Shown here: positions 36,865 through 45,918 of the stretch, piece after piece
Position numbering within the stretch: the stretch's first letter is position 1
Layout: every line of letters starts with the position of its first letter
Assembly: GCA_903905455.1 (NCBI GenBank)
Contig: CAIVGN010000175.1
Coordinates: 31,615 to 95,614 of the forward strand
From: an uncultured Archangium sp.
Lineage (GTDB): Bacteria; Myxococcota; Myxococcia; Myxococcales; Myxococcaceae
Length of the DNA: 64,000 nucleotides
Direction: 5' to 3'
The notes under the pieces: generated by a model
Databases searched by the model: none
Told to the model about the DNA's origin: nothing
The model's input: only the letters and a program-made list of their open reading frames with translations
Translations under genes and position numbers: made by a program

Positions 36865-38391
36865 TTGCACTTGACCCGTCGCTGGCTGCTGGCCGTCGCC
36901 GTCTCCGTGGTTGGACTCCCCGTGCTGGCCCAGACGGGAGTCGCGGCCGTTCCCCCGGTGGCCATCGCGCCCCTCGAGCCCGCCCTGGCCCGCGTCTTCG
37001 GCGGCGCCCAGGACGACGTGCTGTCGAGCATGCTCGTCGACGCCTCGGGCGCTGCGTACTTCGTGGGCGAGACCAAGAGCTTCTTCGACAAGACCTACAA
37101 CGACGTGCTGGTGGTCAAGCTCAACCCCGACGGCGCGCTGGCCTGGGCCCGCACCTACGGCACCCCCGACGACGACCGGGCCAAGGGCTACATCGACGGC
37201 AAGCACGGCGCCTCGGCGCGCATGGCCGCGCTGGGCCCGGACGGCAGCCTCTACGTGACCATGGGCTCCATGGTGAAGGGCCGGCGCGAGCCCTGGGCCG
37301 CGGTGCTCTTCAAGGTGACCCCGGCCGGCGAGCTCGCGTGGTCGAAGGTGTGGCGCCCGGGCTGGGACAACATGGCCAAGTTCGGCGCTACCGGCAGCAC
37401 CGTCGCGGTGGCCGGCGACCGCGTGTACGTGGCGGGCATGACGGGCGGCGGGCAGACCAGCGAGGAAGGCTTCTCGTTCCTCGGCAGCTTCGACGCCGCG
37501 ACCGGGGCCCAGAAGGCGTTGGTGGCCTTCGACCCGTCGCCGGGCAGCAACGACCGGGTGTTCTCCATTCACGCCGACGCGAAGTCGGTGGTGCTCGCGG
37601 GGTGGAACGGGAAGACGAACCGCGGGCAGCTCACGCGCTTCGCCGTCGAGGGTGACGCGCTCAAGCTCGAGTGGTCGAAGAGCGCGCCCCTGGCCAGCAC
37701 CGGCAGCACCCTGTGTGACGTGGACCGCGACGCCGCGGGCAACCTGTACCTCGCGGCCGACATTCACGGCACCGGCACCTTCGTGCAGGTCTTCAAGCTG
37801 GGCCCCGACGGGAGCTTCAAGTGGGGCCGCCGCTACAACCCCGGCGCGACCAACGACAAGAACAACACCCGCACCGTGCGCGTGCTGGGCGACAAGCTGG
37901 TGGTGGGCGGCCGCGTGGGCCTGATGGGCACCCAGACGCACGCCGATCGCCAGTTCGGCGACAGCCTGCTGCTCACCTACGATCTCGACGGCAAGCTGCT
38001 CAGCGAGCACTACCACTTCACCGGCACCGCCCAGGACGTGGTGGCCATGGACGCCGTCACCAGCGTGGGCGCGGTGGGCAAGAAGCTCTACGTGGCCGGC
38101 TATCTGTGGCCCTACGGGAAGAACCACGTCGGCGAGTGGCGCGACCCCAACGGCTACGCGGTCAACCACCCGGCCTCCGAAGACACCGCCGCCGACCTGG
38201 TGCTCACCGACGTGAAGGCCGCGCTGGTGGAGCTGCCGAAGACCGCCGCGCGCGACGCCAGCGAACTGGGCAGCCTCGCGTGGAAGGACGTCACCGCCGC
38301 GGTGACCAACGGCACCCCGAAGGAGCAGACCGACGCGCCCCACGGGCAGCAGACCCAGTTCTACCTGTTCGTGTTCGACGGGTTGCTCTGA
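36865..38391 (+). CDS. Secreted SBBP/beta-propeller-like protein
   Basis: The protein has 508 residues. A TTG start at 36865 is supported by AGGGAG at 36852-36857 with a seven-base spacing, and a signal peptide (to about VLAQ, residue 23) follows directly. The body has several repeats of the type ...GDVYVAG... DxDG...W, for example KLNPDGALAWARTYGTPDDD, DGSLYVTMG, AGNLYLAADIHG and LGPDGSFKWGRRY. These resemble bacterial SBBP propeller blades. Function is unknown; it is probably an extracellular or periplasmic binding scaffold. A GTG 20 codons upstream lacks a ribosome site. Confidence 0.7.
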   Translation: MHLTRRWLLAVAVSVVGLPVLAQTGVAAVPPVAIAPLEPALARVFGGAQDDVLSSMLVDASGAAYFVGETKSFFDKTYNDVLVVKLNPDGALAWARTYGTPDDDRAKGYIDGKHGASARMAALGPDGSLYVTMGSMVKGRREPWAAVLFKVTPAGELAWSKVWRPGWDNMAKFGATGSTVAVAGDRVYVAGMTGGGQTSEEGFSFLGSFDAATGAQKALVAFDPSPGSNDRVFSIHADAKSVVLAGWNGKTNRGQLTRFAVEGDALKLEWSKSAPLASTGSTLCDVDRDAAGNLYLAADIHGTGTFVQVFKLGPDGSFKWGRRYNPGATNDKNNTRTVRVLGDKLVVGGRVGLMGTQTHADRQFGDSLLLTYDLDGKLLSEHYHFTGTAQDVVAMDAVTSVGAVGKKLYVAGYLWPYGKNHVGEWRDPNGYAVNHPASEDTAADLVLTDVKAALVELPKTAARDASELGSLAWKDVTAAVTNGTPKEQTDAPHGQQTQFYLFVFDGLL

Positions 38392-38497
38392 TTACGGAAT
38401 CGAATCACAGGGCGTCGAACTGAACTCACAACTCGGGCCCCGGCTGACGCATTGAACCCCGCCGCGCTCCTTGCGGCGGGAAACCAGGGCTTCGACC

Positions 38498-41400
38498 ATG
38501 TGGTTGGTTCGGCTGGCGCTCCGGCGCCCGTACACCTTCGTAGTGCTCTCACTGCTGCTCGTGCTGGTGGGCGTGGACGTGGTCCGGCGCGCACCGACCG
38601 ACCTGTTCCCCGCGGTCGACATCCCCATCATCAACGTGGTGTGGACGTACCAGGGGCTCTCGGCGCAGCAGATGGAGCAGCAGATCACGCTCTTCAGCGA
38701 GTTCTCGCTGTCGGGCAACGTGTCGGGCATCAAGAAGCTCGACTCCACGAGCTTCGATGGCGTGTCGGTGATCCGCCTCGAGCTGCACGAGGGTGAAGAC
38801 GTCGCCGCGGCCACCGCGCAGGTGACGGCCGTCTCCCAGACCATCATGCGGCGCATGCCCCCGGGCACCCAGCCGCCGGTCATCGTGCGCTCGTCGGCGA
38901 CCTCGGTGCCCATCCTGCAGATCGCCGTGTCCAGCGAGACCCTGGGCGAGGCGGAGATCTACGACTTCGTGAACCTGCGCGTGCGCAGCCTCTTCTCGTC
39001 GGTGCGCGGCACGCGCTTCCCCCTGCCCATGGGCGGCAAGGTGCGACAGATCGTCGTCGACGTCGACCCCGAGCAGCTCAAGGCGCGCGGGCTGTCGGTC
39101 AACGAAGTGGCCTTCGCCGTGGCGCAGCAGAACCTCACGCTCCCCACCGGCAGCGCCAAGCTGGGGGACACCGAGTTCCGGGTGAGCACCAACGCCAGCC
39201 CCGAGGCCATCGACGCCATCAACGAGCTGCCGGTGCGCCTCAAGGACGGCTCGGTGGTGCGGGTGCGCGACGTGGCCTTTGCCCACGACGGCTTCGCGCC
39301 GCAGACCACCATCGCCCGGCACGACGGCCAGCGCGCGGTGGTGCTCTCGGTGCTCAAGACCGGCGACGCCTCGACCACCGCGGTCGCCCAGCGCATCAAG
39401 GACATGTTGCCCTCGCTGCAGGCCTCCGCGCCCCCGGGCCTCAAGCTGACGCTGTTGGCCGACGAGTCGCTCTTCGTGACCCGGTCGATCCACGCGCTGC
39501 TCGTCGAAGGGCTCATCTCCGCGCTGCTCACGGCGCTGATGATCCTCGTGTTCCTCGGGAGCTGGCGCAGCACGCTCATCGTGTTCGTCTCCATTCCCCT
39601 CTCGGTGCTGGCGGCGCTGCTGGTGCTGCGCGCCATGGGGCACAGCATCAACACCATGGTGCTCGGCGGGCTGGCGCTGGCCGTGGGCATCCTCGTCGAC
39701 GACGCCACGGTGGAGATCGAGAACATCCACCGCAACCTCGCCATGGGGAAGCCGCTGACCCGGGCCATCCTCGACGGGGCGCAGCAGGTGGCGGTGCCGG
39801 CCTTCGTGGCCTCGCTGTCCATCGGCCTCGTCTTCGCCGCGGTCTTCTTCCTCGAGGGGCCGGCGAAGTTCCTCTTCGCGCCGCTGGGCCTCGCGGTCGG
39901 CCTCTCGGTCATGGCCTCGTACCTGCTGTCGCGGACGCTGGTGCCGACCATGGTGAAGTACCTCATCGCCCACGAGACCCACGGCGGTGACGGGCTCTTC
40001 GCCCGGGCCCACCAGCGCTTCGAGCGCGCGTGGGAGTCGTTCCGCCTGGGCTACGTGGCGCTCCTGCAGTCCGCGCTCTCGCACCAGCGCCTGGTGCTGG
40101 TGAGCTTCGTGATCGCCACCGTGGGCGCCGCCGCCCTGGCCACGCGCGTGGGCCGCGACTTCTTCCCCCGCGTCGACGGCGGCCAGCTGCGCCTGCACGT
40201 CGGCGCCCCCGCGGGCACGCGCCTCGAGGAGACCGAGCGGCACTTCGCCCGCGTCGAGGCCACGGTGCGCGAGCTGGTGCCTCCCGACGAGCTGGAGCTG
40301 CTGCTGGCCCAGCTGGGCCTCCCCTCGGGCTACTCGCTGGCGGTCAGCGACTCGACCAACACCTCGTCGTCCGACGGCGAGCTGCTCATCCGTTTCAAGC
40401 CGAAGCGCTCGCGCTCGACGCAGGAGTACGCGCAGCTGCTCCGCGAAGAACTGGGCCAGCGCTACCCCGAGCTGTCCTTCTACTTCGCGCCGGGCGACAT
40501 CGTGACCCAGGTCATCAACTTCGGGTTGCCCTCGCCCATCTCCATCCAGGTCACGGGGCAGAAGCGCGCCGACACCCTGGCCGCCGCGCGGGCCATGGTG
40601 ACGAAGCTCTCGCGCGTGCCGGGCGTGGTCGACGTGCGGCTGCACCAGGTGCTCGACGCGCCGCGCCTGCACCTCGACGTCGATCGCCAGCGCGCCGCTG
40701 ACGTGGGCCTCACCTTGCGTGACGTGGCCAACGACGTGCTGCTCACCGTCAGCTCCAGCGCCCAGGTGGCGCCGAACTTCTGGACCGACCCCGTCACGCT
40801 CAACAGCTACCCGGTGGTGGTGCAGACCCCGGAGACCAGGGTCGACTCCATCGAGGCGCTGCGCGGCCTCGGGCTCGCCACCCCGCGGGGCACCCAGTTG
40901 CTGGGCGACCTCGCCACCATCTCGCGCAAGACCACGCCGGTCTTCACCTCGCACGTCGACGTGCAGCCCACCTTCGAGGTGCGCGCCGACGTGGCGTGGC
41001 TCGACCTGGGGAGCGTGGCGCCCGCGGTCGAGGCCATCGCCCACGAAGCCGAAGGAAAGCTGCCGCCCGGCTCCAAGGTGCTGGTGCGAGGCCAGGTCGA
41101 CGGCATGCGCCAGGCCTTCGACGGGCTCTTCATCGGCCTCGCCTTCGCGGTGGTGCTGGTCTTCGGGTTGATGGTCATCAACTTCCAGTCGTGGCGCGAC
41201 CCCTTCGTGATGATGCTCGCGCTGCCCGGCGCGGCGGTGGGCATCACCGTGGCCCTCTTCCTCACCGGCACCACCTTCAGCGTCTCGTCGTTGATGGGCG
41301 CGGTGATGGCCATCGGCGTGGCCACCGCAAACTCCACGCTGATGGTGAGCTTCGCCAACGAGGCGCTCAACGGCGGCCTGCCGGCGCTGGGGGCCGCGCT

Positions 41401-41659
41401 CGAGGCGGGCCGCACCCGGCTGCGCCCGGTGATCATGACCTCGCTGGCCATGGTGCTGGGCATGTTCCCCATGGCGCTCAACCTGGGCGAAGGCGGCGAG
41501 CAGAACGCCGCGCTCGCCCGCTCGGCCATCGGCGGCCTGCTCGGCGCGACGCTGGCCACCCTCTTCCTCGTTCCCGTGATGTACGCGGTGCTCAAGCGCC
41601 ACGCGGTGGCGGCGGTCATCGACCCCGACCTCGCCGAGCCCTCCGACTCCGCTCCTTAA
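38498..41659 (+). CDS. RND efflux transporter, inner membrane pump
   Basis: The protein has 1053 residues with the twelve-segment RND layout: one N-terminal helix, a large periplasmic loop, six helices, a second loop, five helices. TM4 carries the proton-relay VDD motif (LAVGILVDDATVEIEN, near 39690). TM10 has GVATANSTLMVSFAN instead of the usual Lys, as in an AcrB-related subgroup. It exports drugs, metals or lipophiles with the adaptor and TolC encoded next. It begins the plus-strand run up to 47232. Confidence 0.95.
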   Translation: MWLVRLALRRPYTFVVLSLLLVLVGVDVVRRAPTDLFPAVDIPIINVVWTYQGLSAQQMEQQITLFSEFSLSGNVSGIKKLDSTSFDGVSVIRLELHEGEDVAAATAQVTAVSQTIMRRMPPGTQPPVIVRSSATSVPILQIAVSSETLGEAEIYDFVNLRVRSLFSSVRGTRFPLPMGGKVRQIVVDVDPEQLKARGLSVNEVAFAVAQQNLTLPTGSAKLGDTEFRVSTNASPEAIDAINELPVRLKDGSVVRVRDVAFAHDGFAPQTTIARHDGQRAVVLSVLKTGDASTTAVAQRIKDMLPSLQASAPPGLKLTLLADESLFVTRSIHALLVEGLISALLTALMILVFLGSWRSTLIVFVSIPLSVLAALLVLRAMGHSINTMVLGGLALAVGILVDDATVEIENIHRNLAMGKPLTRAILDGAQQVAVPAFVASLSIGLVFAAVFFLEGPAKFLFAPLGLAVGLSVMASYLLSRTLVPTMVKYLIAHETHGGDGLFARAHQRFERAWESFRLGYVALLQSALSHQRLVLVSFVIATVGAAALATRVGRDFFPRVDGGQLRLHVGAPAGTRLEETERHFARVEATVRELVPPDELELLLAQLGLPSGYSLAVSDSTNTSSSDGELLIRFKPKRSRSTQEYAQLLREELGQRYPELSFYFAPGDIVTQVINFGLPSPISIQVTGQKRADTLAAARAMVTKLSRVPGVVDVRLHQVLDAPRLHLDVDRQRAADVGLTLRDVANDVLLTVSSSAQVAPNFWTDPVTLNSYPVVVQTPETRVDSIEALRGLGLATPRGTQLLGDLATISRKTTPVFTSHVDVQPTFEVRADVAWLDLGSVAPAVEAIAHEAEGKLPPGSKVLVRGQVDGMRQAFDGLFIGLAFAVVLVFGLMVINFQSWRDPFVMMLALPGAAVGITVALFLTGTTFSVSSLMGAVMAIGVATANSTLMVSFANEALNGGLPALGAALEAGRTRLRPVIMTSLAMVLGMFPMALNLGEGGEQNAALARSAIGGLLGATLATLFLVPVMYAVLKRHAVAAVIDPDLAEPSDSAP

Positions 41660-41671
41660 AGGACAGCACTC

Positions 41672-42778
41672 ATGAAGAAGCTCGTCGTGGTCATCACGTT
41701 GGCGCTGCTCGCCGCGGGCGCGTGGCGCTTCTCGAAGCAGCACGAGGCCCTCGAGCACGCCCAGCAGCAGCCGGGTCCGTTGGCGGTGCGCGTGGCCCAC
41801 CCGCAACCCGCGGCGACGGTGCTGCAGGTCGCCCTGCCCGGCTCGGTGCGCCCCAAAGACCAGGTCACGCTCTACGCGCGCACCAACGGCTTCCTGCGCA
41901 AGGTGGAGGTGGACCTGGGCGACCGCGTGAAGAAGGACCAGGTGCTGGTGCGCCTCGACGCCCCGGACCTCGCCGCGAGCCTCGCCACCACCACCGCGCG
42001 CCTGGACCAGGCCAACGCCAGCCTCACCCTGGTGCGCGCGCAGCACGAGCGCACCCTGGTGCTGGGCACCAGCGGCAACCTCTCGGCCCAGGACATCGAC
42101 GCCTCGTCGCTGCGCCTCAAGTCGGCCGAGAGCGAGAAGGCGCTGGCCACCGCCGAGCAGCAGCGGCTCACCGCGCTCGTCAGCTACCTCACGGTGCGCG
42201 CGCCCTTCGACGGCACCATCAACCGCCGCTACGTCGACGACGGGGCCCTGGTCTCGGCCGAGCGCACCGCGCTCTTCGACCTCGCCACCACCGGCAACCT
42301 GCAGGTCGACGTGGACGTGCCGCAGTGGGCCGCCTCGCAGGTGAAGGTGGGCATGGCCGCCGCGGTGGTCTCCGGGGGGAAGTCGGTGCCCGCGAAGGTC
42401 TCGCGCACGGCCGGCGCCCTCGACCCCATGCTGCGCACGCTGCACACCGAGCTGCTGCCCGACGCCGAGACCACGGTGCTGGTGCCCGGGGCCTACGTGC
42501 GCGTGACCTTCGCCGTGCCGCGCGACGAGCCGGTGCTGCAGGTGCCCAGCTCGGCCGTGGCGGTGCGCGGCGGGGTGACCATGGTCGGCGTGGTCGGCGC
42601 CGGTGACCTGATTCACTTCGTGCCGGTGAAGCTGGTGCGCGAGCTGGGCCGCGACGTCGAGGTGCTGGGCGACGTGCCGCTCGAGGGGCGCCTGGCGCTC
42701 TACCCGCCGGCGGGCCTGGTGGACGGCGACCCGGTGAAGGCCGTGGAACCCGAGCCGAAGAAGGCGGCCACGCCGTGA
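41672..42778 (+). CDS. RND efflux periplasmic adaptor
   Basis: The protein has 368 residues. The N-terminal anchor (about 3-20) is followed by a barrel-sandwich lipoyl-like half motif (GFLRKVEVDLGDRVKKDQVL), a helical hairpin, the second half motif (VRAPFDGTINRRYVDDGALV) and beta-barrel/membrane-proximal domains. AAAGGA at 41658-41663 serves as the ribosome-binding site and overlaps the pump stop. The adaptor links the pump to TolC. Confidence 0.94.
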   Translation: MKKLVVVITLALLAAGAWRFSKQHEALEHAQQQPGPLAVRVAHPQPAATVLQVALPGSVRPKDQVTLYARTNGFLRKVEVDLGDRVKKDQVLVRLDAPDLAASLATTTARLDQANASLTLVRAQHERTLVLGTSGNLSAQDIDASSLRLKSAESEKALATAEQQRLTALVSYLTVRAPFDGTINRRYVDDGALVSAERTALFDLATTGNLQVDVDVPQWAASQVKVGMAAAVVSGGKSVPAKVSRTAGALDPMLRTLHTELLPDAETTVLVPGAYVRVTFAVPRDEPVLQVPSSAVAVRGGVTMVGVVGAGDLIHFVPVKLVRELGRDVEVLGDVPLEGRLALYPPAGLVDGDPVKAVEPEPKKAATP

Positions 42779-43998
42779 CCGCGCTGCTGCTGGTGATGCT
42801 CGCGGCGCAGCCCATGCGCTTCGAGGAGGCGGTGCAGCGCGCGCTCGAGACGCACCCCGCCCTGCGCGTGGCCCAGGCCGACGCCACGCGCGCCGCGGCG
42901 CAGGTCGAGCAGGCCCGCGCCGGCTCGCTGCCCTCGCTGGGGGTCAACGCCGTCGGTACGCGCCTCGACGCCGACCGGGTGCTCGGCGATCGCGTCATCG
43001 CCGGGGCCAACCAGCTCAGCGCCAACGTGCAGCTCCAGGTGCCGCTGGTGGCCGCGAACCGCTGGGCGCAGTGGAAGCGCGCCGACGTGAACGCGGACGC
43101 GGTGAAGGCCAACGCCCTCGACATGCGCCGGCAGGTAGCGCTGAACGCCGGGCGCACCTGGCTGCAGACCCTCGCCCAGCAGCGCGTGGTGCTCGCCGCG
43201 ACGCGCGCCATGGAGGTCGCCGGCTCGCACCTCCAGTACGCGAAGGATCGCCGCGCCGCGGGCCTGGGCAGCGAGCTCGACGAGATCCGCGCCGCGCAGG
43301 AAGTGGCCGTCGCCCGCCAGCAGCGCGCCACCGCGCAGGGCACGCTGCGGCGCCTCGAGGAGGCCCTGGGCGTCGCCGTGGGCCTCGACGGCGCGGTCTC
43401 GGCGCAGGACGAGGAGCCGACGCTCGCCGTGCCCAGCGACGAGACGCTCAGCGCCGACTCGCGCACCGACGTGAAGGCCGCGCGCAGCCGCCTCGACGCC
43501 ACGAAGGTCGGGACCTCGTGGGACTGGAGCGACTACACCCCGCTGCTCACCGCCCTGGTGCAGCCCGGCTACCAGAACCCGGCGACGCTCACCGTGCCCC
43601 TGTGGAGCTTCCAGGCGCAGCTGGTGCTCTCGCTCCCGCTCTACGACGGGGGCCTGCGCTACGGGCAGCAACGCGAGCGCCGCGCCCTCGAGACCCAGGC
43701 CACCGCGCAGCTCGAGGCGGTGCATCGCCAGGCCTCGTCGGAGCTCCGCGCGGCGCTGGCCCAGGTCAGCGAAGCCGACGAGGCCCTCGCCGCGGCCCAG
43801 GACGCGGCGGCCCAGGCGGCCCGCACCCTCGACCTCTCGCAGCGGGCGTTCCGCGCCGGGGCGTCGACCAACCTCGAGGTGGTCGACGCCGAGCGCCGCT
43901 CGCGCGACGCCGAGACCAGCGTGGCGCTCGCCGAGAACACCGCGCGCCAGGCCCGCCTCGAGGTGCTCGCCGCCAGCGGCCACTTTCCAGCCCCCTGA
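42775..43998 (+). CDS. TolC-family outer membrane efflux protein
   Basis: The protein has 407 residues. A short signal (MTALLLVMLAAQ) is followed by two TolC-type OEP repeats: FEEAVQRALETHPALRVAQA starts the first and the LYDGGLRYGQQRERRALE segment marks the second. Long Ala/Arg/Gln-rich coiled-coil helices separate them. The GTG start overlaps the adaptor stop (GTGA). It forms the outer-membrane duct of the pump. Confidence 0.93.
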   Translation: MTALLLVMLAAQPMRFEEAVQRALETHPALRVAQADATRAAAQVEQARAGSLPSLGVNAVGTRLDADRVLGDRVIAGANQLSANVQLQVPLVAANRWAQWKRADVNADAVKANALDMRRQVALNAGRTWLQTLAQQRVVLAATRAMEVAGSHLQYAKDRRAAGLGSELDEIRAAQEVAVARQQRATAQGTLRRLEEALGVAVGLDGAVSAQDEEPTLAVPSDETLSADSRTDVKAARSRLDATKVGTSWDWSDYTPLLTALVQPGYQNPATLTVPLWSFQAQLVLSLPLYDGGLRYGQQRERRALETQATAQLEAVHRQASSELRAALAQVSEADEALAAAQDAAAQAARTLDLSQRAFRAGASTNLEVVDAERRSRDAETSVALAENTARQARLEVLAASGHFPAP

Positions 43999-44028
43999 CC
44001 CGCCCCGGGCTTTGACATGCTCGCGGCC

Positions 44029-45204
44029 ATGAACGCGCTCTTCGACCCCGTTCGCCTCGGCCCGCTGACGCTGAAGAACCGCACCATCCGAGCGGCGGCC
44101 TTCGAGGGCATGTCGCCGGGCCACGAGGTCACTGACGCGCTCATCGGCTACCACCGCGCGGTGGCCGAGGGCGGCGTGGGCATGAGCACCGTGGCCTACG
44201 CGGCCGTCGAGCAGTCGGGCCTCGCCTTCGGGCACCAGCTCTGGCTGCGGCGCGAGGCGATGCCCGGGCTGCGCCGCCTCACCGACGCCATCCACGCCGG
44301 GGGAGCGAAGGCCTCCATCCAGCTCGGGCACTGCGGCAACATGGCCCAGCGCGCCACCGCCGGCGGCCGCGCCATCGCCCCTTCGGCGAAGTTCAACCTC
44401 TACGGCCCGGTGTGGCCCCGCGCGATGGACGCCGACGACATCGCCCGGGTGACCCGGAGCTTCGGCGAGGCGGTGCGCATCGCCCGTGACTCGGGCTTCG
44501 ACGCCGTGGAAGTGCACGCCGGCCACGGGTACCTCATCAGCCAGTTCCTCTCGCCCTTCACCAACCGCCGCCGCGACGCGTACGGCGGCTCGGTCGACCA
44601 CCGCCTGCGCTTCCTGCGCGAGGTGATGGCCGAGGTGCGGCAGGCCGCCGAGGGCCTCGCGGTGGTGGTGAAGACCAACCTGCGCGACGGCTTCCCCGGC
44701 GGCATGGAGCTCGAGGAAGGAGTGCAGGTGGCCCGCGCGCTCGAGGAGGCCGGGGCCGACGCGCTGGTACTCAGCGGGGGCTTCGTGAGCCGCGCGCCGA
44801 TGTACCTGATGCGCGGCGACACCATCGCCCCCGAGCTCTCGCGCCGCATGAAGCCGTGGTGGATGCGGATGTTCCTGGGCGCCTTCGGGGGCCTGCTGAT
44901 TCCCGCGGTGAAGTTCGAGGACCACTACTTCCTCGAGGACGCCTGCGTGGTGCGCGAGGCGGTGAAGCTGCCGCTGATCTACGTGGGTGGCGTCAGTTCG
45001 CGGCAGGCCGCCGACGAGGTGTTGGCCCGGGGCTTCGACGCCATCGCCCTGGCCCGGGCGCTGATTCGCGAGCCCGACTTCGTCAACCGCCTGCGCCGCG
45101 AGGAGCCGGGCGAGAGCCGCTGCGACCACTGCAACTCCTGCGCGGCGCGCATCTACACCACCTCCATGGGCTGCCATCACCTGCTGGGGAAAGACGCGCC
45201 GTGA
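44029..45204 (+). CDS. NADH:flavin oxidoreductase (old yellow enzyme family)
   Basis: The protein has 391 residues with an FMN-binding TIM barrel: LTLKNRTIRAA opening, QLGHCG, the active-site EVHAGHGYLISQFLSP (His pair replaced as usual by H and H/Y) and the GGVSSRQAADEVLARG phosphate site. The C-terminal CDHCNSC and a later GC form a Cys cluster as in iron-sulfur OYE relatives such as dienoyl-CoA reductases. It reduces activated alkenes; substrate unknown. ATG at 44029 (a second ATG four codons upstream). It lies 30 bp after the TolC gene. Confidence 0.9.
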   Translation: MNALFDPVRLGPLTLKNRTIRAAAFEGMSPGHEVTDALIGYHRAVAEGGVGMSTVAYAAVEQSGLAFGHQLWLRREAMPGLRRLTDAIHAGGAKASIQLGHCGNMAQRATAGGRAIAPSAKFNLYGPVWPRAMDADDIARVTRSFGEAVRIARDSGFDAVEVHAGHGYLISQFLSPFTNRRRDAYGGSVDHRLRFLREVMAEVRQAAEGLAVVVKTNLRDGFPGGMELEEGVQVARALEEAGADALVLSGGFVSRAPMYLMRGDTIAPELSRRMKPWWMRMFLGAFGGLLIPAVKFEDHYFLEDACVVREAVKLPLIYVGGVSSRQAADEVLARGFDAIALARALIREPDFVNRLRREEPGESRCDHCNSCAARIYTTSMGCHHLLGKDAP

Positions 45205-45263
45205 GCCTCGCGCCGCGCGAGGTACCGAGGCACGCGCGGGCCTGATTGGCTAAAGAGGGCGGT

Positions 45264-45917
45264 ATGAAGATCGCCGTCCTCGGAGCCTCAGGTGGTTGTG
45301 GTCAGCAGCTCGTCACGCTGGGGGCGCAGCGCGGCCACGAAGTGACGGCCATCCTACGCAGCGCGACCTGGCAGGCGCCCGCGGGCGTGCGCGTGGTCCG
45401 CGGCGATCTCACCAACGAGACCTTCCTGCGCGAGGCGATCCGCGGGTGTGACGCGGTGCTCTCGGGCCTGGGCCTGCGGCTCCCCGGGCTCGCGCCGTGG
45501 AACAAGCCCGAGCAGGCCGACTTCCTGCGGCGCTCCACCCCGGCCATCGTCGCCGCGATGAAGGCCGAGGGCGTCAAGCGCATCATCGCCATCAGCGCCG
45601 GCGGCGTGGGCGACTCGCGGCCGAAGGTGCCCGGCGTGTTCCGCCTGATGATCGCCACCACCGCCCTCAAGACCGCCTACGCGGAGCTGGAGAAGATGGA
45701 GAGCCTGCTGCTCGCCTCGGGCCTCGACGTGCTCATCGCGCGGCCCACCGGCCTCACCGACGGTCCCGTCACCGGCCAGGTGAAGGTGGTGACCTCGTTC
45801 CAGGGCCGCGCCACCATCAGCCGCGCCGACGTCGCCGGGTGGATGCTCGAGCAGCTCGCCCAGGCCGCGTTCCCCCAGGAGAAGGCGCCGATGATCACCG
45901 TGACCGGGGTGGCCTGA
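45264..45917 (+). CDS. NAD(P)-binding NmrA/SDR-like protein
   Basis: The protein has 217 residues with an N-terminal Rossmann glycine motif GASGGCGQQL (8-17) and the helix-sheet pattern of atypical short-chain dehydrogenases (NmrA/flavin reductase-like group). It has ISAGGV and RPTGLTDG but lacks a clear YxxxK, so it may be an oxidoreductase or a redox sensor. ATG at 45264 with GAGGG upstream. Its stop lies one base before the dihydroorotase start, implying one operon. Confidence 0.82.
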   Translation: MKIAVLGASGGCGQQLVTLGAQRGHEVTAILRSATWQAPAGVRVVRGDLTNETFLREAIRGCDAVLSGLGLRLPGLAPWNKPEQADFLRRSTPAIVAAMKAEGVKRIIAISAGGVGDSRPKVPGVFRLMIATTALKTAYAELEKMESLLLASGLDVLIARPTGLTDGPVTGQVKVVTSFQGRATISRADVAGWMLEQLAQAAFPQEKAPMITVTGVA

Positions 45918-45918
45918 C

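Noticed and set aside
38549..42616. A 1355-codon open frame antisense to the RND pump and adaptor genes
   Set aside because: It is made of Arg/His/Gly/Ala/Gln-rich low-complexity sequence, as expected from the codon bias of the GC-rich genes on the other strand, and the RND protein is unmistakable.
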